From Bacteroidota bacterium (GTDB lineage: Bacteria > Bacteroidota > Bacteroidia > Chitinophagales > Chitinophagaceae), in the NCBI GenBank assembly GCA_023415275.1, contig JAEZLJ010000128.1, positions 1 to 31,833 on the forward strand: 31,833 bases of DNA. The letters run 5' to 3'. Below the pieces are notes generated by a model. That model did no database searches, had not been told where the DNA came from, and was given only the letters and a program-made list of their open reading frames with translations. Positions 15,491 through 23,978 of the stretch are shown here, one piece after another. Made by a program: the position numbers and the translations under genes. Numbering within the stretch: position 1 is the first letter of the stretch; every line of letters begins with the position of its first letter.

Positions 15491-16333
15491 ATGGAAAGAA
15501 TTAATGCTCTTATTGACAAGATATACCAGCTAAAAGAACAAGGTGTATCTCCCGTCCAAATATTGCCAACCGTTCAATTGCTTCAATCGGAAATAGTAAA
15601 GCTGCAGCAAAAGAATGGTGTTCTGGGTACTTCAAAAGTTGCTGTTATCATGCCTGTTCAATCTACTTACCATGCTGAAAAGGATGTGCATTTGGATGAA
15701 CTGCCAAAGGTGGAAGAATTGGTGAAACCTGCCGAAACAGAACAGGAACTGAAATATGCTCCGCAACCTATAGAAGTTAAGACACCCAGCGTTCAGGAAC
15801 CGGTAACCTCCAATACCTCAAACAATGGTTATTTTCTGCGCAAACCATCTATAGAACCTGAAACCAGGGAAGAAAATATTATAAAGGAAGAGCCTCCCAA
15901 AAGAGAAGAACCTGCAAAGCCTGCATTTATGCAGAGCAGTTTTTACCATGCATTTGATGCCGTGGAAGAAACACCTACGCTGATGCAGCACCAGCCCAAA
16001 AAGGAAGTGCATGAATTGATCAGTGATAGCAGGGAGTCATTGAATGACAGGCTGAAGCAAGAAAAGAAGGAAGTAGTGCATGCCTTGAAAGATACCCCCA
16101 TCAAAGATCTCAGGAAAGGCATTGGTATCAACGACAGGTTCACCTTTGTGAGTGAGCTATTCCGCGGCGATGATGCCATGTATGAAAGAAGCATTAAGAC
16201 CATTAATGGATTTAATATTTTATCCGAGGCTGAGTATTGGATCAACAGGGAGCTTAAATTCAAACTGGGATGGAATGATAACAAAGAAGAAGTACAGCAT
16301 TTTTATCACCTGGTGAGAAGGCGGTTTTCCTGA
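15491..16333 (+). CDS. Conserved hypothetical protein with N-terminal coiled coil
   Basis: This 280-residue protein has no signal or membrane segment. Residues 1-45 form a likely coiled coil. About 60-160 is a low-complexity linker rich in Glu, Pro and Lys. The C-terminal 80 residues form a compact conserved-looking domain (GINDRFTFVSELFRGDD, then an EAEYWINREL stretch and a terminal VRRRFS). I have seen this C-terminal pattern in uncharacterised Bacteroidota proteins but know no function. The last 28 bases overlap, tail to tail, the end of waaA on the other strand. A nested hairpin lies before the start. Confidence 0.75.
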   Translation: MERINALIDKIYQLKEQGVSPVQILPTVQLLQSEIVKLQQKNGVLGTSKVAVIMPVQSTYHAEKDVHLDELPKVEELVKPAETEQELKYAPQPIEVKTPSVQEPVTSNTSNNGYFLRKPSIEPETREENIIKEEPPKREEPAKPAFMQSSFYHAFDAVEETPTLMQHQPKKEVHELISDSRESLNDRLKQEKKEVVHALKDTPIKDLRKGIGINDRFTFVSELFRGDDAMYERSIKTINGFNILSEAEYWINRELKFKLGWNDNKEEVQHFYHLVRRRFS

Positions 16334-17532
16334 ATATAATGCAGCACTTCCGCTGTGGCTCCTGTATTTTTTGTGATGTAGTGTAAAGCATGCAATCCTG
16401 CAGTTTGTAAGCTTTCCTCATTGTTCAACAGGTTATCGATCCTGTTCTTCCATTGCTCTGCGTTGCTCACACTAAATGCTCCTCCCTGGGAGATGAGCTC
16501 TTTGGCTTCCCTGTATTTTTGGTACACAGGTCCAAAGATGACAGCTTTTCCATAAACTGCCGCTTCCAGTATATTATGGATACCGTCTTTAGTGAATCCT
16601 CCGCCAACATAAGCTACGCTTGCATAGTAATAAAGCCTGGAAAGCATGCCAACATTGTCAATGATCAACACTTTCTCCTGGCCTGTTCTATTATCCCAGC
16701 GGGAATATCGGATGGAGTCAGGGAATACTTCTTCTATTTGGAGAAGATGCTCCTCGCTGATCTCATGAGGGGCTAATACCAGTTTTGCCGGCTTGTATTG
16801 GGCCAGTATTTTTTCATCATCCTTCCAGGTACTACCAGCCACGATTACCGGGTCGTTTCCAATAAAAGCGGTAACGACAGGAACGTCAGTGAAATGGCCG
16901 GCTATTTCTTTTACCCTGTCAAACCGGGTATCACCGCTGATAGAGCAATGGTTGATTTGATTTACTTTCAGCAACTGGAAAGATGATTTGTCCTGCACAA
17001 AAAGATGACGGAATAAGAATAAGACATTCCGGTAAAAACCGCCATACCATTTAAAAAATGCCTGGTCCTTTCTGAAAACTGCAGATGCCAGTAACAGGGG
17101 TATGTGTTGGAAGGCGGCTTCTGAAAGATGGTGGTACCAGAATTCATATTTTATAAATATCACCAGCTCAGGGTGGAGGATCTTAATGAATCGCCTGGCG
17201 TTCGCTTTGGTATCTGCCGGCAGGTAGGTAATACAATCAGCATCTGATTTTTTAGCCACATGATATCCGGAAGGAGAGAAGAAGCTGACTACGATCTTAT
17301 GATTAGGATACTCTTTTTTCAGGGCTGCTATAATTGGTTTGCCTTGCTCGAATTCCCCGGCAGAAGAGCAATGCATCCAAATTACCCTATCATCAGCGTT
17401 AACCTGCTGCTCCAGGTGGGTGAAAAGGTTTTGTCTTCCCTGAATCCATTCTTTTGCTTTTTGATTACGAATGGCGGCCAGCCTGATGGCTAGCAGATAG
17501 AGCCGGATAAAAGAATTGTATAGTATAAGCAA
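16306..17532 (-). CDS. waaA: 3-deoxy-D-manno-octulosonic acid (Kdo) transferase
   Basis: This enzyme transfers Kdo from CMP-Kdo to lipid A precursors at the inner membrane. I place the start at TTG 17532, giving 408 residues (family about 400-425) and an N-terminus LLILYNSFIRLYLLAIRLAA. That is the usual membrane anchor of the family. The longer open frame to 17718 would overlap the divergent aminotransferase gene by 50 bases and add an unrelated N-terminus. The N-terminal domain has CSSAGEFEQG with the likely catalytic Glu. The C-terminal domain has AGSTWKDDE and VGGGFTKDGIHNILEAA. A -7 box lies just upstream. The stop overlaps the hypothetical gene by 28 bases. Confidence 0.88.
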   Translation of the reverse strand: MLILYNSFIRLYLLAIRLAAIRNQKAKEWIQGRQNLFTHLEQQVNADDRVIWMHCSSAGEFEQGKPIIAALKKEYPNHKIVVSFFSPSGYHVAKKSDADCITYLPADTKANARRFIKILHPELVIFIKYEFWYHHLSEAAFQHIPLLLASAVFRKDQAFFKWYGGFYRNVLFLFRHLFVQDKSSFQLLKVNQINHCSISGDTRFDRVKEIAGHFTDVPVVTAFIGNDPVIVAGSTWKDDEKILAQYKPAKLVLAPHEISEEHLLQIEEVFPDSIRYSRWDNRTGQEKVLIIDNVGMLSRLYYYASVAYVGGGFTKDGIHNILEAAVYGKAVIFGPVYQKYREAKELISQGGAFSVSNAEQWKNRIDNLLNNEESLQTAGLHALHYITKNTGATAEVLHYIQENRLLTR

Positions 17533-17556
17533 ATTGAGGCAGGGGTTTATGGTGGG

Positions 17557-17564
17557 CAAAAATA
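17557..17564 (-). promoter_or_regulatory. waaA: -7 box for waaA
   Basis: TATTTTTG on the - strand matches TAnnTTTG. No clear TTTG is seen 19 bases upstream. It would start transcription about 18 bases before the TTG at 17532, which supports that start over upstream codons. Confidence 0.4.
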
Positions 17565-17594
17565 GAACTGAATCTGCGGCCAGCCATATTTTCC

Positions 17595-17602
17595 TATTTT
17601 TG
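17595..17602 (+). promoter_or_regulatory. -7 box for the polysaccharide sugar genes
   Basis: TATTTTTG on the + strand matches TAnnTTTG, about 67 bases before the aminotransferase ATG at 17669. With the - strand box at 17557-17564 it forms a divergent promoter pair. No good -33 box was seen. Confidence 0.35.
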
Positions 17603-17668
17603 CGCGCCTGATTTTTGTAACCTATTAAATTAATTGTGTATGAATGATCAGGTATAAAACTAATAATC

Positions 17669-18811
17669 ATGCGGCCAATACAAATGGTAGATCTGAAGCA
17701 GCAGTACCGGAAGATCAAACCTCAAATTGATGAAGCGATAGCAAATGTTGTGGAAAGTTGTGCATTTATCAACGGGCCGCAGGTTCAAAGCTTTTCCAAT
17801 AAATTATCCCGCTATACAGGCTCCAGCCACGTTATTCCCTGTGCAAATGGAACTGATGCCCTGCAAATTGCCATGATGGCATTGGGTTTGCAAGAAGGGG
17901 ACGAAGTGATCACGCCTTCATTCACCTATATAGCCACCACAGAGGTCATAGCTTTGCTTAAGCTGACACCCGTATTTGTAGATGTGGATCCGCAAACATT
18001 TTGCATTGATCCATCTGCCATCGAAAAGGCTATTACTCCCAAAACAAAGGCGATAGTACCCGTTCATTTATATGGCCAGGCGGCGAATATGGAGGAGATC
18101 ATGAAAATAGCCGATGCTCATAAATTGTATGTGATCGAGGACAATGCCCAGGCTATTGGATCTGAATATTATTTTTCTGATGGCTCAGTAAAAAAGACAG
18201 GATCTATTGGAACCATTGGAACCACCTCTTTCTTTCCTTCTAAAAACCTGGGATGTTTTGGTGACGGGGGAGCTATGATGACCCAGGATGATACACTGGC
18301 CAATGAATTGAAAATGGTGGCCAACCATGGTCAAAGCCAGCGTTACTACCATGATATAGTGGGCTGTAACAGCCGGCTGGATACGATACAGGCTGCAGTG
18401 CTGGAAGTGAAGTTGGAACACCTGGATGAATACATTGCCGCCCGAAGGGCTGTGGCGGACTATTATGATGCAGCTTTTTCAGGGCATGATGCTATCACAA
18501 CTCCTTACAGGTCAGCTAATTGCAAACATGTTTTCCATCAGTACACTCTTATTTTGAATGGGGTTGATAGAAACAAATTACATGATTATCTTGCAGAGCA
18601 TAAGATTCCCTCCATGATCTATTACCCTGTGCCTGCGCATCGCCAAAAGATGTTCTCTCATTTTAATTCTTCCAGTACGGAGCTTCCAGTTACTGATTGG
18701 CTGACAGAACGTGTGATCTCGCTTCCCATGCATACGGAAATGGACCAGGAGCAATTACAATATATAACCACTAAAGTTTTAGAATTTATAACCCTTAATC
18801 ATACAGTATGA
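17669..18811 (+). CDS. DegT/DnrJ/EryC1/StrS aminotransferase, WbpE-like
   Basis: The 380-residue PLP enzyme puts an amino group on a keto nucleotide-sugar. The PLP lysine is Lys192 in SFFPSKNLGC. IEDNAQAIG (156-164) carries the conserved Asp158, and CANGTDALQ (58-66) binds the cofactor phosphate. Several blocks (NGTDALQIAMMALG, EVITPSFTYIAT, HGQSQRYYHD, NSRLDT) closely follow WbpE/WlbC, which make UDP-2,3-diamino-glucuronate derivatives from a 3-keto intermediate. That specificity is an inference; other sugar 3- or 4-aminotransferases share these motifs. It leads a unit in which the UDP-glucose dehydrogenase gene overlaps its end by four bases (ATGA). Confidence 0.9.
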   Translation: MRPIQMVDLKQQYRKIKPQIDEAIANVVESCAFINGPQVQSFSNKLSRYTGSSHVIPCANGTDALQIAMMALGLQEGDEVITPSFTYIATTEVIALLKLTPVFVDVDPQTFCIDPSAIEKAITPKTKAIVPVHLYGQAANMEEIMKIADAHKLYVIEDNAQAIGSEYYFSDGSVKKTGSIGTIGTTSFFPSKNLGCFGDGGAMMTQDDTLANELKMVANHGQSQRYYHDIVGCNSRLDTIQAAVLEVKLEHLDEYIAARRAVADYYDAAFSGHDAITTPYRSANCKHVFHQYTLILNGVDRNKLHDYLAEHKIPSMIYYPVPAHRQKMFSHFNSSSTELPVTDWLTERVISLPMHTEMDQEQLQYITTKVLEFITLNHTV

Positions 18812-20133
18812 AAATTACAGTAGTTGGAACCGGATACGTTGGTTTGGTAACAGGAACCTGCCTTGCAGAAACAGGAAACCACGTATGTTGCGTAGATATT
18901 GACGAGCGCAAAGTAAACAAGTTGAGAAATGGCCAGATCACTATCTATGAGCCTGGACTGGAGAAATTGTTTGAAAGAAACCTGAAAGAAGAGCGTTTAA
19001 GCTTTACCACAGACCTTAAAGAAGGCCTTGAAGATTCTGAGATCGTTTTCCTTGCTCTTCCTACACCTCCGGGTGAAGATGGTTCTGCAGACCTCAAATA
19101 TGTATTGGGTGTTGCGGACCATATTGGAAAATTACTTACAGACTATAAGATCATTATAGATAAAAGTACCGTGCCTGTTGGAACTGCAGAAAAAGTTCAT
19201 GCTGCCATAGCCAAGAATTACAATGGAGAATTTGATGTAGTATCAAATCCGGAGTTTTTAAGGGAAGGTGTAGCAGTCGAAGACTTTATGAAGCCTGACA
19301 GGATCGTTATTGGAACTACCTCAGATAGAGCCAAGGCTTTATTGACAGAATTGTACGGACCTTATGTGCGCCAAGGTAACCCCATCATCTTCATGGACGA
19401 GCGTTCTGCAGAATTGACGAAGTATGCTGCAAATGCTTTCCTGGCTACCAAGATCTCTTTCATGAACGAGATCGCCCAGATGTGCGAGCGCCTGGGTGCA
19501 GATGTGGATATGGTACGTAAAGGTATTGGTAGTGATGAGAGAATAGGTAAGCGTTTCCTGTTCCCGGGAATCGGGTATGGTGGAAGCTGTTTTCCTAAGG
19601 ATGTGAAAGCCTTGATCTACTCAGCCAAAGAAGTGGCTTATGACTTCTCTATTCTTGATGCGGTAACAGAGGTCAATGAAAGACAAAAAGTGCACCTGGT
19701 ATCCAAGATCAGGCGCTATTATAATAATGACCTGGCAGGTAAAAAGTTTGCTGTTTGGGGTCTTGCCTTTAAGCCAAATACAGATGACATCCGTGAAGCA
19801 CCGGCCTTAGAGATCATTTCAGCATTGCTGGATAGTGGTGCGTCTGTTTGCGCATTCGACCCAGAGGCGGTAAATAATGTAAAGCAAATTTTTGGCGACA
19901 GGATCAATTTTGCAGAAACGCAATACGATTGTATTGAGAATGCTGATGCGCTCATTGTGGCTACTGAATGGAATGAGTTCAGAACACCTGATTTTGATAA
20001 GATCCTGTCTCAGTTAAAAGACCCCGTGATCTTTGACGGCCGCAATGTCTTCGACGTGCAGGTAATGGAGAAAAAAGGATTTCATTATGAAAGCATTGGA
20101 CGTTCATCAGTAAACCAACCCAAATTCGTTTGA
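18808..20133 (+). CDS. ugd: UDP-glucose 6-dehydrogenase
   Basis: The 441-residue enzyme oxidises UDP-glucose to UDP-glucuronate with two NAD+. It has the N-terminal Rossmann motif GTGYVG at 7-12 and the catalytic lysine in ELTKYAANAFLA (Lys205). The active-site cysteine is in GGSCFPKDVKAL (Cys261). The KFAVWGLAFKPNTDDIREAPA segment of the third domain is also present. Length and motifs fit UDP-glucose rather than GDP-mannose dehydrogenase. It overlaps the upstream aminotransferase by four bases and the downstream decarboxylase by one base, so translation is probably coupled. Its product is the substrate of the next enzyme. Confidence 0.94.
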   Translation: MKITVVGTGYVGLVTGTCLAETGNHVCCVDIDERKVNKLRNGQITIYEPGLEKLFERNLKEERLSFTTDLKEGLEDSEIVFLALPTPPGEDGSADLKYVLGVADHIGKLLTDYKIIIDKSTVPVGTAEKVHAAIAKNYNGEFDVVSNPEFLREGVAVEDFMKPDRIVIGTTSDRAKALLTELYGPYVRQGNPIIFMDERSAELTKYAANAFLATKISFMNEIAQMCERLGADVDMVRKGIGSDERIGKRFLFPGIGYGGSCFPKDVKALIYSAKEVAYDFSILDAVTEVNERQKVHLVSKIRRYYNNDLAGKKFAVWGLAFKPNTDDIREAPALEIISALLDSGASVCAFDPEAVNNVKQIFGDRINFAETQYDCIENADALIVATEWNEFRTPDFDKILSQLKDPVIFDGRNVFDVQVMEKKGFHYESIGRSSVNQPKFV

Positions 20134-21113
20134 TGAAAAAAAGAATATTGATCACCGGTGGCGCAGGTTTTCTCGGATCTCACCTGTGTGACCGGTTTAT
20201 TTCTGAGGGTTATCATGTGATCGCCATGGACAACCTCATTACCGGCGATCTGAAAAACATAGAACATCTATTCAAACTTGAGCACTTTGAGTTTTACCAT
20301 CATGATGTGACGAAGTTCATCCATGTGCCAGGTGAACTTGATTATATTCTTCATTTTGCTTCTCCTGCCAGTCCCATAGATTATTTAAAGATCCCGATCC
20401 AGACATTGAAGGTGGGTGCTATGGGAACGCATAACTGCCTGGGCCTTGCCAAGGCAAAGAGCGCAAGGATCCTTGTTGCTTCAACCAGTGAAGTATATGG
20501 TGACCCATTAGTGCACCCTCAAACGGAGGAATATTGGGGAAATGTGAATCCAGTAGGTCCAAGGGGAGTGTATGATGAAGCCAAAAGGTATATGGAATCC
20601 ATTACCATGGCCTACCATAATTTTCATGGAGTTGAAACAAGGATTATCCGAATATTCAATACATACGGACCACGCATGCGCCTGAATGATGGAAGAGCTC
20701 TTCCTGCATTTATTGGCCAGGCACTGAGAGGGGAAGATATGACGGTGTTTGGTGATGGTTCCCAGACAAGATCTTTCTGTTATGTCAGCGACCTGGTGGA
20801 GGGTATTTACCGTTTATTGTTAAGTGATTATTCCCTGCCGGTGAATATTGGCAACCCGGATGAGATATCGTTAAAAGATTTCGCCGAAGAAGTTTTGAAT
20901 TTGACTGGAGGTAAAGTCAATATTACTTATAAACCATTGCCTGCTGATGATCCAAAACAGCGTAAGCCTGATATTACCAAGGCAAGCGAGATCCTTGGAT
21001 GGAAGCCAGTGGTGGGACGTAAGGAAGGACTGGCTAAAACCTACGAATATTTTAAGACGCTTCCTCCCGAAGAGTGGTCTAAGCAACCCAAAGAATTTCA
21101 AAGCAGGAAATAA
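20133..21113 (+). CDS. uxs: UDP-glucuronate decarboxylase (UDP-xylose synthase)-like SDR enzyme
   Basis: The 326-residue extended short-chain dehydrogenase is predicted to convert UDP-glucuronate to UDP-xylose. The NAD-binding GGAGFLG is at 9-15. The catalytic YxxxK is Tyr147/Lys151 in GVYDEAKRYME, with Ser119 in STSEVYGDP. LHFASPASPIDY and RIFNTYGPRM are hallmarks of the UXS/dTDP-glucose 4,6-dehydratase-like branch. I use ATG 20133 rather than the TTG at 20130; it shares one base with the ugd stop (TGATG). A membrane anchor like that of eukaryotic UXS is absent. Position immediately after ugd supports the assignment. Confidence 0.88.
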   Translation: MKKRILITGGAGFLGSHLCDRFISEGYHVIAMDNLITGDLKNIEHLFKLEHFEFYHHDVTKFIHVPGELDYILHFASPASPIDYLKIPIQTLKVGAMGTHNCLGLAKAKSARILVASTSEVYGDPLVHPQTEEYWGNVNPVGPRGVYDEAKRYMESITMAYHNFHGVETRIIRIFNTYGPRMRLNDGRALPAFIGQALRGEDMTVFGDGSQTRSFCYVSDLVEGIYRLLLSDYSLPVNIGNPDEISLKDFAEEVLNLTGGKVNITYKPLPADDPKQRKPDITKASEILGWKPVVGRKEGLAKTYEYFKTLPPEEWSKQPKEFQSRK

Positions 21114-21133
21114 CTGGATAAGTTTTAATTACA

Positions 21134-21191
21134 CGGACCTGGGTTTTGCCGGAATATAATTCCATACAAAGCTTTGGTCCGGGTAATTTTT
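21134..21191 (+). terminator. Possible intrinsic terminator after the uxs gene
   Basis: CGGACC (21134-21139) pairs with GGTCCG (21176-21181), enclosing a small GGAAT/ATTCC hairpin. A short T-run follows at 21187-21191. The loop is large, so this is only a fair candidate. It sits in a 149-base gap that also carries a promoter-like box. Confidence 0.35.
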
Positions 21192-21233
21192 AATCTTAAT
21201 ACCGGTACGCTTCCCTTATTGCCTGTTCACAGA

Positions 21234-21241
21234 TATATTTG
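21234..21241 (+). promoter_or_regulatory. -7 box before the TviB-like dehydrogenase
   Basis: TATATTTG matches TAnnTTTG and lies 21 bases before the ATG at 21263. No clear -33 box is seen. With the hairpin upstream it suggests that a second transcription unit starts here. Confidence 0.35.
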
Positions 21242-21262
21242 CAGCCATTACAAGTAACCACT

Positions 21263-22552
21263 ATGTTCCAGGAACTAATTGATAAAAAAGAAAAGCTGGC
21301 TGTAATAGGCCTTGGCTATGTTGGTTTGCCCATTGCGTTGGAGTTTGCCCGTAAATTATCTGTGATTGGCTTTGACATCAATGCCGGCCGCATAGAAATG
21401 ATGAAGCAAGGCATAGATCCAAGTAACGAACTGGATAAAAAGGCCTTTGAAGGGTGTGATATCGAGTTCACCAATTCTTTGGATGTATTACGTGAAGCCA
21501 GGTTTTTTATCGTAGCCGTTCCTACACCAGTGGATGAACATAATGTTCCTGATCTGACTCCCGTTAAAAAAGCATCTGAAACCATTGGTAAGGTGATCAA
21601 GAAAGGTGACTATGTGGTTTTTGAATCTACTGTTTACCCGGGATGCACAGAAGAAGATTGCCTTCCCATTATTGAAAAGCTTTCCGGTCTGAAGGATAAA
21701 GTAGACTTTAAATCGGGCTATTCGCCTGAAAGGATCAACCCGGGAGATAAGAAGCATACTTTAGCTTCTATAGTAAAAGTAGTATCAGGATGTGATGAAG
21801 AGTCGCTGGATACTATAGCCCGGGTATATGAACTGGTAGTAAAAGCAGGAGTACACAGAGCTTCTTCTATCAAGGTGGCGGAAGCCGCCAAGATCATCGA
21901 GAATACGCAGCGTGATCTGAATATAGCCTTGATGAACGAACTCTCCATCATCTTTGATAAAATGGGCATCAATACTTACGAAGTGCTGGAAGCGGCAGGT
22001 ACCAAATGGAATTTTCTAAAATTCAGCCCGGGACTGGTGGGTGGTCATTGCATAGGTGTGGATCCTTACTATTTAACCTATAAGGCCAGTGAACTTGGCT
22101 ATAACTCCAGGGTGATCTTAGCCGGTCGGTATATCAACGATAACATGTCCTTATATGTAGCAAGGAAAGTGGTTCGCCATATTATCAGCAATGTCAGCGA
22201 TGTAAAAGCTGCCAGGGTACTGGTGATGGGTGCTACCTTCAAAGAAAATGTAAGTGACATACGCAATTCCAAAGTAGCCGATGTGGTGAGGGAATTGAAG
22301 GAATTCTTTTTGAATGTGGATGTGGTGGATCCACATGCAGACAGCACGGAATTGCAACATGAATATGGCTTTGGCCTGGCAGATCAAATAGGAAAGGACT
22401 ACGATGCCGTTATAGTGACCGTATGCCACGAACCTTATGCTGATTTTGATGATGCCTACTTTGCATCTATTACTAAACCAAACGCTCTTGTAGCAGACCT
22501 GAAGGGGATATACAGGGGTAAAGTAAAGAACAGGAATTACTGGAGTTTTTGA
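21263..22552 (+). CDS. tviB: Nucleotide-sugar dehydrogenase, TviB/WbpA-like (UDP-HexNAc 6-dehydrogenase)
   Basis: From ATG 21263 the enzyme has 429 residues; the TTG at 21239 would add eight residues and is not preferred. It shows the NAD motif GLGYVG (16-21) and STVYPGC. SPERINPGDK and IENTQRDLNIALMNEL are long diagnostic blocks, and the active-site cysteine is in GGHCIGVDPYYLT (Cys263). These match TviB/WbpA/WbpO, which oxidise UDP-GlcNAc or UDP-GalNAc to the uronate. They differ from the UDP-glucose enzyme upstream (GGSCFPKD). So the cluster carries two dehydrogenases with different substrates. The next gene begins two bases after its stop. Confidence 0.92.
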   Translation: MFQELIDKKEKLAVIGLGYVGLPIALEFARKLSVIGFDINAGRIEMMKQGIDPSNELDKKAFEGCDIEFTNSLDVLREARFFIVAVPTPVDEHNVPDLTPVKKASETIGKVIKKGDYVVFESTVYPGCTEEDCLPIIEKLSGLKDKVDFKSGYSPERINPGDKKHTLASIVKVVSGCDEESLDTIARVYELVVKAGVHRASSIKVAEAAKIIENTQRDLNIALMNELSIIFDKMGINTYEVLEAAGTKWNFLKFSPGLVGGHCIGVDPYYLTYKASELGYNSRVILAGRYINDNMSLYVARKVVRHIISNVSDVKAARVLVMGATFKENVSDIRNSKVADVVRELKEFFLNVDVVDPHADSTELQHEYGFGLADQIGKDYDAVIVTVCHEPYADFDDAYFASITKPNALVADLKGIYRGKVKNRNYWSF

Positions 22553-22554
22553 TT

Positions 22555-23115
22555 ATGCCTTTTATTACTACAGCTATACAGGACCTGCTCATTTTTGAAC
22601 CACGCATATTTGAAGATAGCAGGGGCTATTTTTTTGAGGCTTATAATGAACAGGTTTTTACAGAGGGTGGAATTGATATAAAATTTGTCCAGGATAACCA
22701 ATCGAAATCATCTTTTGGTGTTATCCGTGGCCTGCACTATCAATTGCAGCCCTTTGCACAGACAAAGTTGGTACGTGTGCTTGATGGCAAAATTCTTGAC
22801 GTAGCAATAGACATCAGGAAAGGTTCACCTCATTTTGGTCAGAGTTTTTCCATTGAGCTTTCTTCAGAAAATAAAAAGCAGCTGTTGATACCTGCAGGAT
22901 TCGCACATGGGTTTTCGGTGCTATCAGAGACCGCTGTGGTTTTATATAAATGTGATCGGTTTTACAATAAAGAAAGCGAGGCTGGAATACGCTTTGATGA
23001 TCCTGCCTTAGGAATTGACTGGGGGATACCTAAGGGGCAGGAGATAGTATCTGAAAGAGACCTTCAGTTACCTTATTTAAAAGACTGTAACCACAATTTT
23101 GTTTTTGGTAAATGA
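22555..23115 (+). CDS. rfbC: dTDP-4-dehydrorhamnose 3,5-epimerase
   Basis: The 186-residue cupin-fold epimerase carries out the third step of dTDP-L-rhamnose synthesis. The catalytic His61 lies in GVIRGLHYQ. The active-site Tyr region is YKCDRFYNKE (131-140), and the conserved PAGFAHGF precedes it. Start is ATG 22555 rather than TTG 22549, which would overlap the previous gene. Its stop overlaps the rfbD start by four bases. The partners rfbA and rfbB are not in the window and should lie elsewhere. Confidence 0.95.
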   Translation: MPFITTAIQDLLIFEPRIFEDSRGYFFEAYNEQVFTEGGIDIKFVQDNQSKSSFGVIRGLHYQLQPFAQTKLVRVLDGKILDVAIDIRKGSPHFGQSFSIELSSENKKQLLIPAGFAHGFSVLSETAVVLYKCDRFYNKESEAGIRFDDPALGIDWGIPKGQEIVSERDLQLPYLKDCNHNFVFGK

Positions 23116-23978
23116 GCGCCATCAAAAAAATACTGGTTTCGGGAAGCAATGGACAATTGGGGAGTGAATTAAAGGAGCTATCCATCCGCACTAATGATTT
23201 CAGGTTTATTTTTTTGTCAAGAGAAGAACTATCCATTTCTGACCCGGTTGCCTTGAAAAACATATTTGAATTGGAGCGGCCATCGTTTTTCATTAATTGT
23301 GCTGCATATACTGCAGTGGACAAGGCAGAAACGGAAAAGGAAATTGCCGAAGAGATCAACGGAAAAGCAGTGGGCGCTATTGCGAGCTTGTGCAATGAAT
23401 ACGGATGCAAGTTGATCCATATTTCAACTGATTATGTTTTTAATGGACAAGGCAACACACCTTTAAAAGAAGATGACCCAGTGGATCCAATAAACACATA
23501 TGGTGCTACCAAACTTTCAGGTGAGAGGCTGGCCATGCTGTATACTGATCCTGTAATCATCAGGACCTCCTGGGTATACTCGGCATATGGAAACAATTTT
23601 GTAAAGACTATGAAGCGCCTGATGGGTGAAAAGGAAAGCCTGGGTATCGTCAGTGACCAGGTGGGATCACCTACCTATGCAGCTGACCTGGCTGAAGCAA
23701 TCATGGAAATTATCAGATCAGGTAAATGGGAGCCCGGGATTTATAATTATAGTAATAATGGCGTGATCAGCTGGTTTGAATTTGCCAGTGAGATAAAGAA
23801 GCAGTTACACTCTACTTGCGAGGTAAAACCGATATCCACCGCACAATTCCCAACCCCGGCTAAAAGACCTTCTTATTCTGTTCTGGATAAGACCAAAATA
23901 CAATCTGTCTATCATATCTCAACCAGGGACTGGAAAGAAAGCTTACAGGAATGCATCGGTAAGTTGCTCGCTAATTAA
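23112..23978 (+). CDS. rfbD: dTDP-4-dehydrorhamnose reductase
   Basis: The 288-residue SDR enzyme carries out the last step of dTDP-L-rhamnose synthesis with NAD(P)H. The cofactor motif is GSNGQLG (11-17), and the catalytic YxxxK is Tyr130/Lys134 in TYGATKLSGE. HISTDYVFNG at 103-112 and RTSWVY further on are further family blocks. It is translationally coupled to rfbC. Its last eight bases overlap, tail to tail, the end of argH on the opposite strand, leaving no room for a terminator between the two operons. Confidence 0.95.
   Translation: MSAIKKILVSGSNGQLGSELKELSIRTNDFRFIFLSREELSISDPVALKNIFELERPSFFINCAAYTAVDKAETEKEIAEEINGKAVGAIASLCNEYGCKLIHISTDYVFNGQGNTPLKEDDPVDPINTYGATKLSGERLAMLYTDPVIIRTSWVYSAYGNNFVKTMKRLMGEKESLGIVSDQVGSPTYAADLAEAIMEIIRSGKWEPGIYNYSNNGVISWFEFASEIKKQLHSTCEVKPISTAQFPTPAKRPSYSVLDKTKIQSVYHISTRDWKESLQECIGKLLAN

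Noticed and set aside
17533..17718. N-terminal extension of waaA
   Set aside because: It overlaps the divergent aminotransferase by 50 bases, has no family match and would include the promoter region.
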